Assembly (NCBI GenBank): GCA_028826165.1
Contig: JAPDFW010000118.1
Location: forward strand, 1-64,000
Origin: Anaeramoeba ignava
Lineage: Eukaryota; Metamonada; Anaeramoebidae
Reading direction: 5' to 3'
DNA: 64,000 nt
Part shown: positions 45,336 through 55,800 of the stretch, in pieces
How positions within the stretch are numbered: position 1 is the stretch's first letter
How the letters are laid out: the number at the start of each line of letters is the position of its first letter
Program-made: the position numbers and the translations under genes
The notes under the pieces: generated by a model
Seen by the model: only the letters and a program-made list of their open reading frames with translations
What the model was told of the DNA's origin: nothing
Database searches by the model: none

Positions 45336-45479
45336 TAGATTTTTTTTTAAAATTTACAGGTTTAATATTTCCATCAGAATCAATAAATTTTCTTGAAAGA
45401 CCAAAATCAATAACACAAAGTACTGGTGAAATATCTGAATAAGATTCTGTTTTTGGAATATTTTTAAGAACAAAATTAA

Positions 45480-45645
45480 AAAAAAAATTAAAAATTAAAT
45501 TATAAATTAAATTAAAAATTAAATTATAAATTAAATTAAAAATTAAATTATAAATTAAATTAAAAATTAAATTATAAATTAAATTAAAAATTAAATTAAA
45601 TAAATTAAATTAAAATTATAGAATTAAATTAAAAATTAGAATTAT
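45480..45645. repeat. AAATTAAATTAT repeat between the two exon-5 copies
   Basis: Array of AAATTAAATTATAAATT-type units lying between the intact exon-5 copy (45358-45477) and the degenerate copy (45650-45732). Confidence 0.85.
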
Positions 45646-46851
45646 AAATTAAATGAAAAGACCAAAAATCAATAACACAAATTACTTGAAAATTGAAAAA
45701 TTCTGTTTTTTATTTTTAAGAACAAAATTTGACTAAAAATAAAAATTAAATTAAAAATTAAATTATAAATTAAATTAAAAATTAAATTATTAGGATAAAT
45801 TAAAAATTTTAAATTAAATTAAAAAAAATTAAATTAAATTAAAAATAAAAAATTAAATTATTACAGGTTTAATATCTCTATGAACATATCCAATTGAATG
45901 AACAGCTTCAATTGCTGAAATCATCTTTTGTTTTTTGGAATTTTTAAAAAAATATAAATTTTAATTAAATTAATTTTCTTTTTTTTTCTTATAAATTAAT
46001 AAACAAACATCAATTCCAAGTTTTAAAGTTGTTGGTAATGAAAAGGTTTGTGTGGGTTGTTTTCTTCTTAATTTAGATAAATTTTCTCCCAATAATTCCA
46101 TTACAAGAAAATAATGAGTTTCTGTTTGACCACAATATATAAATTCTGGAACATAAGAAGAACCTAATTTTATAAATGAATTTTAATTTAATTTTAATTT
46201 TAATTTTAATTTATTTTAATTTTAATTTGGATTTTAATTTAATTTTAATTTTAATTTTAATATGAATTTTAATTTTAATTTTAATTTTGATTTTAATTTT
46301 ATAAATGAATTTTAATTTTAATTTTAATTTTAATTTTGGAATTTTAATTGTATTTAGAAAAAATATTTGCCTTGAAGTTGATGAATAACAGCAATATCAA
46401 GTTTTAAAGTTTGTCTTTTTTCATTTTTTTTTTCAAATTTAATTGCAATAGTTGATTCTGTTTGATTATCAAAAGCACTATAAATTTCCCCTTTTTTTTT
46501 ATTTTAAATTTTTTTTATTAATTTTTTTTATTAATTTTTTTTATTAATGGGGGCAAATAAAATAAAATAAAATAAAAAAATGATTTGTTGTTTTGTTTTT
46601 AATTGTTGTTTTGTTTTTAATTGTTGTTTTGTTTTTATTTGTTGTTTTGTTTTTAATTGTTGTTTTGTTTTTAATTGTTGTTTTGTTTTTATTTGTTGTT
46701 TTGTTGTTAATTGTTTAAAAAATTAACTGTTAATGTCAAATGTTTTTTGGATTCATTTTGCTTTTATTTATTTTATTATTAATTATTTACCAAAAGAACC
46801 TTCTCCAATTTTATTTGTTAATGCCCATCGATTTTTTAATAATTTTGTCAT

Positions 46852-47491
46852 TTGTAATAAAACATAAAAAAAAAGTTGTTTTTTTTTTGTGTTTGTGTTT
46901 TTGTTTTTGTTGTGTTTGTGTTTTTGTTTTTTGTTTTCAAATATTGAAAAATTTTTTTTTAAAAAAATAAACAAATTAATAAAAAATAAAGGAAATAAGA
47001 AAGAAAAAAGAAAATAAAAAAATGAAAATTTAAATTAAAAAAAATTTTTTTTTGATTTTTTTTTTTGATAATTTGATCCTTTTGTTTTTTAAATTAAAAT
47101 AATTTAGATCGATTTTTAATTCTTTTTAGAATATATTTTTAAAACGATTTTAAATTTTTAAATTATAAATTATTATTAAAAATAAAGAGCAAAAAAAAAC
47201 AAATCCAAATTTTTTTATTTTTTTTCTTTTTCTTTTTTTTTTTGATCTAAAAATTTTTAAAAAATTGACAATTATTTTAAATTAGAATTTAATTTAAAAA
47301 ATTAATTTAAAATCTATTTTAGAAAAAAAAATAGAAATGATTATTAATTTTATAATCAAAATTAGTCAAAATTATTTAAAAAAAAAAATTTTTCTCCTTT
47401 TTATTTTTTTAATTAAAAAGTGGATTTTTATTTTTTTCATTTTTTTATTTTTTAAAATCTCAATTCAAAACAATTACAAAAACAATTACAA
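46852..47491. other. Divergent spacer between TTBK-like and BTB-TLDc genes
   Basis: About 640 bases of homopolymer-rich sequence with a TTTGTGTTTTTG-type run at 46890-46935, which lies next to the minus-strand start. A short CAAAACAATTACAAAAACAATTACAAA leader precedes the plus-strand ATG. Promoters for both genes must lie here; none is identifiable. Confidence 0.45.
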
Positions 47492-49568
47492 ATGAGAAGA
47501 AGAAAAGGAAAAGGAAAAACAAGAGGAAAACCAAAAGAAAAAGGAAAAAAAGAAATTGACAACAAAATTGACAACAAAAAAGAAATTGACAACAAAAAAG
47601 AAAATGAAAATGAAAATGAAAATGAAAATGAAAATGAAAATGAAAATCAAAATCAAAATGAAAATCAAAATCAAAATCAAAAATCAAATTGAAATTGAAA
47701 AGCAAAGTTTAAGTGAAACAGAATCAGAACCGCTAAGTGATAGTGACAGTGACAATGGCTTTGACAACGAAAAAGATAAAGAAAAAGATAAAGAAAACGA
47801 ACAAGAAAAAACCAAAAAGAAAATTCTTAAACGGAAAGGAAGAAGATATTACAATTCTGAGCATCAATATCAACTAATGAAAACAATCACAACAGAAAAA
47901 GGAGAATTCAATCAGTTTGAAATTAAAGCAATAACGAAAGAAAAAAAGCAAAAAAGCTACTTTTGTTGGAAACCGTTTCTTGAAAAAAGATGCAGTTATT
48001 TTAAAAAATTGAAGGATTTATGTGAATTTAAAGTTGAGAATATAAAATCAGTGAAAAAATTTATCACTTTTCTTTATACTGGAAAAATAACAATTTATGA
48101 TAAAGATGTTATTGATTTATTAATTATTTCTCGAGAAACAAATCTTCGAGAACTTAAAAGTTTATGCGAGGATTTCATTATTCAAAATGTAAACAAAGAA
48201 ACAGCAGCAACTTGGCTTCCCAACATTTTTCAATTTAAATCCTTAAGGAAATTCGTATCAAATGTAATTCAGCAAGAAATTCAGACAATTGTTTATCAAG
48301 AATCTTTTCAACAATTGCCAAAGATTTGTTTTGAATATATTTTGAAGCAAGATTATTTAAATTTCCCAAGTGAAATTGATGTTGTTGAAATGATAAGATC
48401 TTGGGCAAGATATTTTTTGGATCCGGAATTTGAAAAGCCAAGATATCAACAATTGAAAAAATTTTTCCAAACTTCAATCACAGAAAATGAAAATGAAAAT
48501 GAAAATGAAAATGAAAATAGACCTAAATCTAAAATTAGCACAAAAGTATTGAATAAAATCCTCAGATATTTTATTATTCGTTATGTCAGATTGATAACAA
48601 TGACACAGGAAGAATTGACACAAATTCAAACAATTGATATTGATGGATATCTTTTAGAATATGAAGATGGAGAAGAAGCTCAAAATGCCAAAAACGATAA
48701 TAATGAAAATGAAAATGATGGCGATAATGATAATAAAAAAGTTATCATTAATGGAGAGGATTTTTCAATTTCAACAACATTACCAATTGAGGAAATACTA
48801 GATGATGTTGCTGAGTATTTGGATTATGAAGAAGATTCTGAAAAGTTGAGAGAAATTGTCGAAAAATATGAACCAGATCCCAACAATCTAATTTTTGGCA
48901 TTTTTAAAGAAAGAAGATGCTTTGCAAAAGAAACCGATGAATTAAAAGCGAAGAAAATATTTGAAATCAAACAAAAAACAACAAATGAGAAGAAAAAACG
49001 GAAAGGAAATTTAATAGAAAATTTCCGAGAAAAATTTTTAGAATGGAAAGTGCCATTTTCGCCCACACAAAAAATCGGGGAGACGGCGATATTTCAAGCG
49101 AAAGGAGATGGAAAAGATTTAGAGAACTTCCAGAAAAAATGTGTTGATAAAGGAGCAATGATCGTTATTATGCGATCTGATGATAAAATTTTTGGAGGAT
49201 ACACAAGTATTGGATGGGTCTCAAATCAGGAAGTTCAAAAACAAGGAGATCCTTATGCTTTTTTATTTAAATTGTCTGGATACAAAAATAAGCCACCTCG
49301 CAAGTACCCAATTCGTCAAGGCCAGGAATCCTTTGCTGCTATTTATCATCCTCAACGAGGTCCTATTTTTGGTGATGGTTGGGATCTTGCTGTTCTTCCT
49401 TCTTTTGATTTTGCCGTTTCTCGTGTTGGTTTATCTTATCATCTTCCTAAAAATATTCTCCCAAATTCAAGGCAGTCAAAAATGTTTTTTAATCGAAGAT
49501 TTTTTGCAAAGCTTCCGATTCATGATTTGGAAATTTATTCTTTTGTTGACAAAGAAGATGATATTTAG
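47492..49568 (+). CDS. BTB-BACK-TLDc domain protein with an N-terminal frame break
   Basis: The main frame runs from 47556 to 49568. After a low-complexity acidic/basic N-terminus comes a BTB domain (SYFCWKPFLEKRCSYFKKL, FITFLYTGKITIYDKDVIDL) and a BACK-like helical region (NVNKETAATWLPNIFQF, FEYILKQDYLNFPSEIDVVE). Long charged linkers follow. The C-terminal TLDc domain has GGYTSIGWVSNQEVQKQGDP, YAFLFKLSG, FAAIYHPQRGPIFGDGWDLA and LEIYSFV. TLDc domains occur in oxidation-resistance and V-ATPase-regulating proteins, and BTB-BACK suggests a cullin-3 adaptor. The more natural start is MRRRKGKGKTRGKPKEKGKK at 47492; its frame is lost because of one extra A in the A5 run at 47679-47683. From 47492 the length is 2077 nt, one over a multiple of three. 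If 47556 is used, the N-terminus is an improbable Met-Lys repeat. Confidence 0.88.
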
Positions 49569-49639
49569 TTGAGAAAAATGGATTAACTTCATTTTATTTA
49601 AAATCGAAGAACAATTAAAAAGCGTTTAACAAAATTAAT

Positions 49640-51835
49640 TTTAATTTTAATTTAAATTTAATTTTAATTTAATTTAAATTTAATTTTAATTTAATTTAAA
49701 TTTAATTTTAATTTAATTTAAAAATCGGATAAAAAACATTTAATAAAATTAATTTTAATTTAATTTTAAATTTAATTTAAAAATCGGATAAAAAACATTT
49801 AATAAAATTAATTTTAATTTTATTTAAAAATCGGATAAAAAACATTTAATAAAATTAATTTTATTTTAATTTTAATTTTAATTCAATTTAAAAATCGGAT
49901 AAAAAACATTTAATAAAATTAATTTAATTTTAATTTTAAATTTAATTTAAAAATCGGATAAAAAACATTTAATAAAATTAATTTTAATTTTATTTAAAAA
50001 TCGGATAAAAAACATTTAATAAAATTAATTTTATTTTAATTTTAATTTTAATTCAATTTAAAAATCGGATAAAAAACATTTAATTTAATTTAATTTTAAT
50101 TTTAAATTTAATTTAATTTAAAAATCGGATAAAAAACATTTAATAAAATTAATTTTAATTTTAATTTTGATTTAATTTAAAAATCGGATAAAAAACATTT
50201 AATAAAATTAATTTTAATTTTAATTTTGATTTAATTTAAAAATCGGATAAAAAACATTTAACAAAATTAATTTTAATTTTGATTTAATTTCAATTCAAAA
50301 ATCGGATAAAAAATATTTAATAAAATTAATTTTAATTTTAATTTTAAAAATCGGATAAAAAATATTTAATAAAATTAATTTTAATTTAATTTAAAAATCG
50401 GATAAAAAACATTTAATAAAATTAATTTTAATTTTAATTTTAAAAATCGGATAAAAAATATTTAATAAAATTAATTTTAATTTAATTTAAAAATCGGATA
50501 AAAAATATTTAATAAAATTAATTTAATTTTAATTCAAAAATCGGATAAAAAATATTTAATAAAATTAATTTAATTTTAATTTAATTTTAATTTTAATTTA
50601 AAAATCGGATAAAAAATATTTGATAAAATTAATTTAAATTTTAATTTTAATTTAAAAATCGGATAAAAAACATTTAATAAAATTAATTTAATTTTAATTT
50701 AAAAATCGGATAAAAAATATTTAATAAAATTAATTTAATTTTAATTTAATTTAAAAATCGGATAAAAAACATTTAATAAAATTAATTTAATTTAATTCAA
50801 AAATCGGATAAAAAACATTTAATAAAATCAATTTTAATTTTGATTTAATTTTAATTTTAATTTAAAAATCGGATAAAAAATATTTGATAAAATTAGTTTT
50901 AATTTTAATTTTAATTTAATTCAAAAATCGGATAAAAAACATTTAATTTAATTTAATTTTAAAATTAATTTTAATTTAACTCAAAAATCGGATAAAAAAT
51001 ATTTAATAAAATTAATAATAATTTTAATTTAATTTCAATTTAAAAATCGGATAAAAAACATTTAATAAAATTAATTTAATTTTAATTTAATTTTAATTCA
51101 AAAATCGGATAAAAAATATTTAATAATTTTAATTTAATTTCAATTTAAAAATCGGATAAAAAACATTTAATAAAATTAATTTTAATTTTAATTTTAATTT
51201 TAAATTTAATTTAAAAATCGGATAAAAAACATTTAATAAAATTAATTTAAATTTAAATTTAATTTAAATTTAATTCAAAAATCGGATAAAAAACATTTAA
51301 TAAAATCAATTTTAATTTTGATTTAATTTTAATTTTAATTTAAAAATCGGATAAAAAATATTTAATAAAATTAGTTTTAATTTTAATTTTAATTTAATTC
51401 AAAAATCGGATAAAAAACATTTAATTTAATTTAATTTTAAAATTAATTTTAATTTAACTCAAAAATCGGATAAAAAATATTTAATAAAATTAATAATAAT
51501 TTTAATTTAATTTCAATTTAAAAATCGGATAAAAAACATTTAATAAAATTAATTTTAATTTAATTTAAATTCAAAAATCGGATAAAAAACATTTAATAAA
51601 ATTAATTTAAATTTTAATTCAAAAATCGGATAAAAAACATTTAATAAAATTAATTTAATTTTAATTTTAAATTTAATTTAAAAATCGGATAAAAAACATT
51701 TAATAAAATTAATTTTAATTTAATTTCAATTTAAAAATCGGATAAAAAATATTTAATAAAATTAATTTAAATTTAATTTAAATTTAATTCAAAAATCGGA
51801 TAAAAAATATATAACAAAATTAATTTAAATTTGAT
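49640..51835. repeat. Minisatellite of about 38 copies with a conserved CGG core
   Basis: About 38 units, each with a strongly conserved core AAAAATCGGATAAAAAA, then C or T and usually ATTTAATAAAATTAATTT. A variable-length linker of TTTTAATTT/TTAATTCA repeats follows. Mean spacing is roughly 55 bp. The sole C and G bases in each unit are retained in every copy while the linker varies in length. A related ancestral-looking segment, AAAAAGCGTTTAACAAAATT, lies at 49617 just after the BTB-TLDc stop. Larger blocks are duplicated: the block at 50821-51060 recurs from about 51299, and the block near 49796 recurs about 180 bp later. Confidence 0.93.
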
Positions 51836-51841
51836 TTAATT

Positions 51842-51880
51842 TTTTAACGAATAAGAATAATCAAAAATAATTCGTTAAAA
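51842..51880. other. Perfect 11-bp inverted repeat upstream of the coiled-coil gene
   Basis: TTTTAACGAAT at 51842-51852 and ATTCGTTAAAA at 51870-51880 form a perfect stem with a 17-nt loop, 38 bases before the ATG at 51919. The CG-containing stem stands out in this sequence. It could be a protein-binding palindrome or a hairpin bounding the minisatellite. Confidence 0.6.
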
Positions 51881-51918
51881 TTTTTTTTTTCATTTTTTCA
51901 TTTTTTCATTTTAAAATT

Positions 51919-52662
51919 ATGAATTCTAAAAAATTTCCAAAAAAAAATCGACGTAAATCAACTTCTACACAAGAAATTGAAGGATTTGAATTTAAAAAAA
52001 TTCGAAATAAAAAACATTCTTTAAAAAATAAAGAAATTAATAAAGAAAATCAAAAAGAAATTAATAAAGAAAATCAAAAAGAAATTAATAAAGAAATTCA
52101 AAAAGAAATTAATAAAGAAAATAATAAAGAAAATAATAAAGAAATTAATAAAGAAAATAATAAAGAAAATAATAAAGAAAATAATAAAGAAATTAATAAA
52201 GAAAATAATAAAGAAATTAATAAAGAAATTAATAAAGAAATTAATAAAGAAAATCAAAAAGAAATTAATAAAGAAATCCCAAAAGTTATTCAACAAATCT
52301 CTAAAAATATTCAATCAAAATTTCATAAAAATAAATTCTCAAATAAAATCAATTCATTTTTAAAAACATTTCAATCTCAAATTGAATTATTAATCCAATC
52401 AAAACTTAAACCAACTCAAATATCTTCAAATGAAACAATTTTAAATGAAAAAATTCAACAAATTTTAATTCAAATTGAAACTTTAGAAATGTTCCAAAAA
52501 ATGATTGAAAATTCTAAAAAAGAACTTTTTGAAAATAATGAAAATTTAATTGAAAAATTTAAACTTAAAATTTTTAATTCTTTCCCAAATTTTGATCAAC
52601 CTCAAGCAATTTTATCAAATTTACTTGAAATTTCATCAAATCAAACAAAACAAACAAATTAA
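51919..52662 (+). CDS. Low-complexity/coiled-coil protein of unknown function
   Basis: Single-exon 247-residue protein, not recognised. A basic N-terminus (MNSKKFPKKNRRKSTSTQ) leads into about 80 residues of a KEINKE/KENNKE/KENQKE repeat encoded by an AAAGAAATTAATAAAGAAAATAAT-type array. A non-repetitive helical C-terminal half follows, with heptad-like hydrophobics (LKTFQSQIELLIQSKLK, IQQILIQIETLEMFQKMIEN, IEKFKLKIFNSFPNFD). No membrane segment or signal peptide. The clean frame across the repeat and the non-repetitive C-terminal half argue for a real gene. A coiled-coil structural or kinetochore-type role is possible but unsupported. Confidence 0.68.
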   Translation: MNSKKFPKKNRRKSTSTQEIEGFEFKKIRNKKHSLKNKEINKENQKEINKENQKEINKEIQKEINKENNKENNKEINKENNKENNKENNKEINKENNKEINKEINKEINKENQKEINKEIPKVIQQISKNIQSKFHKNKFSNKINSFLKTFQSQIELLIQSKLKPTQISSNETILNEKIQQILIQIETLEMFQKMIENSKKELFENNENLIEKFKLKIFNSFPNFDQPQAILSNLLEISSNQTKQTN

Positions 52663-52800
52663 ATAAAAAAAGATAAAAATGTTTCTTTTTATTATTTTTT
52701 TATTTTTTAATTATTTTCAATTTTTTTCTTTAAAAAACTGAAATTATATCAATCAATTGATTCTGAAAAAATTGAATAAAAGGATTTTCAAAACAATTTT

Positions 52801-55800
52801 TCATTTAACTTGATTAACTTGAAACAATTTAGAATTTTCAGAAAAACTTTTTGGAAAATCAAAGTTAATATCAGTATTTAAAGTATTTTTTTGATATTTT
52901 TCTTTTTCAACAAATCTTTTCACTCTTTTTGACGTGGATTCTTTTTTAATTTGATTTTTATTCTCTGGTTCACTTGTTAATTTTCGAATAATAAATTTAT
53001 GTTTTGGATGATTTTCTTGATTTTGTTGATTTGAAAAAAATTGTAATTTATTTAAACTTTTTTCTGATTTGCTTCTTATTGGTTGTTCTGAACTTTCTTG
53101 ATTTACAGCATTTGATTTGTCATAAAATTTTACATCTTCCCATTGCACTGATTGAAGAAATTCAGCAAGTTCTTTATTTCTTTGTTTTCTGATTGCACTT
53201 TTTAAAATATTTACATTTTTTTCATTTTCTTCTTTTTTTGAATTCATTTCATTTTTTAAATTTTGATTTGAATTTTTTAATTTGGAATTTTTGAAATTTT
53301 TTTCACTTTTTGAAAGAATTAATTTTTTTGAATTTTCTAAATTCTTTGAATCGTTGGAATCATTTGAATTTTTTGATGTTTTTGAATCTTTTAAATCATG
53401 TGAAAAATTAAGATTTTTTGAAACATTTGAATTTTTTGGATAATTTGAATTTTTTGAAACTTTAACAATTTTTGATTCACTTTGTTTTTGTAATGGACTT
53501 GTATTTTTTTGAGGAGAAACTTGGTCTGTTTGAATTGATTTAATGATAAAATTATGTTTAGAACGATTTGGATGATTGATTGGTTGAATTTGATTTGAAT
53601 CTTTTAAATCATTTGAATTTTTTGAATCATTTAAATTTTGATTTGAATCTTTTAAATTTCCATTTGAATTTTGATTTGAATTTTGATTTGAATTTCTTTT
53701 TTTTAAATTTTGATTTGGATTTAAATTTTTAAATTTGAATTTTGATTTGAATTTCGATTTAAATTTCCATTTGAATTTCTTTTTTTTAAATTTCCATTTG
53801 AATTTTTTAAATTTTCATTTGAATTTTGATTTAAATCTTTTAAATTTCCATTTGAATTTTTTGAACTATTTGAACTTTCATCACTTTCTGTTTCAGAATT
53901 TTCAGAAAAAAATGTTTCGTTGATATCATTATTTGAATTTCCATTTCCTTTATTTTTTTCTAAAGAATTATCACAATTAATTTGAGTTTTTGATAATATT
54001 TGTTTTAATGATGATTTTTGATCTAATTTATTTGGATCATCTTCAAAATTCCATGATAAATTTTGCAAAAATTGCAAATTAAACAGGTTTTTAATTTTTT
54101 CCATTTGTTTTTCTTCTAATTTTTCTGATCGAACTGTAAGTGGTTCGAGAAAATCAAGTAAATTTGATTTAATATATTTAGGTTTTTTTGCTTGTTTGAT
54201 AAATTTATGTGAAAGAAGTTTTTTTGCTGTTGGTCTTTTTTCTGGATCTTTTTGCAAGCAAAGTTGAACAAAGTTTCTCATTGGTTCTGAAAATTTCCAT
54301 GAAAGAGTTGGTGTTGGTTTTTTGATAATAGCCTCTATAATCTTTATAAAAGAATTTTAATTTTAATTTTAATTTTAATTTTAATTTTAATTTTAATTTT
54401 AATTTTAATTTTAATTTTAATTTTAATTTTTAATTTTAATTTTAATTTTAATTTTAATTTTAATTTTAATTTTAATTTTTAATTTTAATTTTAATTTTAA
54501 TTTTAATTTTAATTTTAATTTTAATTTTAATTTTAATTTTAATTTTTAATTTTAATTTTAATTTTAATTTTAATTTTAATTTTAATTTTAATTTAATTTT
54601 AATTTTAATTTTAATTTTAATTTTAATTTTAATTTTAATTTTAATTTTAATTTTAATATTAATTTTAAATTTAATTTTATAAATGAATTTTAATTTTAAT
54701 TTTAATTTTAATTTTAATTTTAATTTTAATTTTAATTTTAATTTTAATTTTAATTTTAATTTTAATTTTAATTTTAATTTTAATTTTGATTTTAATTTTA
54801 ATTTTAATTTTAAATTAAATTTTAAATTTTAATTTTATTCAAAAAATTACTTGAGGAAAAGTTAAAGTAAAAAAAGGAGGAGAACCAGTAGCAAGTTCAA
54901 AAGTAGTAATACCCAAAGACCAAATATCAGCTTTTTGGTTATAACCTTTATTATGAGACAAACCAGAAATAACTTCTGGACTCATCCAACAAGGAGTTCC
55001 AACACAAGTAAAATGGGAAGAACAAATTTTTCCATTTTCATATAAATTTGCACTTACTCCAAAATCTGCTATTTTTACAATTCCATCGTGATTCACTAAT
55101 AAATTTCCTGCTTTGATATCTCGATGGATTTCTCCGTTTTCGTGTAAATATGTTAATCCCTTTAATACTTGCTTGATAATTGTTGCTATTAATACTTCAT
55201 CTCCAAATCCATTTTGATAATCAAGTCTTAAAACATCCCCACAACTTCCTACAAAATAATCCATTTTTATTTTGAATATTAATTTTAATTTAATTTTGAA
55301 TTTGATATTGAATTTGAATTTGATATTGAAATTGAAATTGATATTGAATTTGATATTGAAATTGAAATTGAAATTGAAATTGAAATTGAAATTGAAATTG
55401 AAATTGAAATTGAATTTGATATTGAATTTAAATTTGAAATTGAAATTGAAATTGATTTTATAATTTGAAATTGAAATTGAATTTGAATTTGAATTTGAAT
55501 TTGAATTTGATATTGAAATTGAAATTGAAATTGAATTTGAAATTGAAATTGATATTGAAATTGATATTGAAATTGAAATTGAAATTGAATTTGAAATTGA
55601 AATTGAAATTGAAATTGATATTGAAATTGATATTGAAATTGAAATTGAAATTGAATTTGAAATTGAAATTGAAATTGAAATTGATATTGAATTTGAAATT
55701 GAAATTGAAATTGAAATTGAATTTGAAATTGAAATTGAAATTGAAATTGAAATTAAAATTGAATTTGAATTTGATATTGAAATTGATATTGAATTTTAAT

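Larger units (their letters stand above)
44044..46851 (-). pseudogene. Tau-tubulin kinase/CK1-like kinase with a CaaX-like tail and damaged exon 5 splicing
   Basis: CK1-superfamily Ser/Thr kinase of the TTBK type. Minus-strand exons: 46791-46851, 46371-46490, 46009-46163, 45865-45924, [exon 5], 45106-45168, 44857-45043, 44504-44645 and 44044-44410. Motifs: KIGEGSFGEIYSAF, TIAIKFEKK, YFLVMELLGENLSKLRRKQP, GYVHRDIKP, VIDFGLSRKF, VGFRGTARYAS, RRDDLISLFYCLLEFLYGRL and FDWERN. The long polar tail ends CGTKCTIF, a CaaX-like motif. The intron after 46371 starts GC. Exon 5 is present twice. The copy at 45358-45477 is intact in coding but has no AG before it. The copy at 45650-45732 has the acceptor but is degenerate and closes its frame. 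Exon 6 (from 45168) also lacks an AG acceptor. Either a decaying gene, unusual splicing, or misassembly in repeats. Confidence 0.78.

Noticed and set aside
49640-51835. CRISPR array (constant core plus variable spacers)
   Set aside because: The window is clearly eukaryotic with introns, the linkers are low-complexity and not unique spacers, and there are no cas-like genes.
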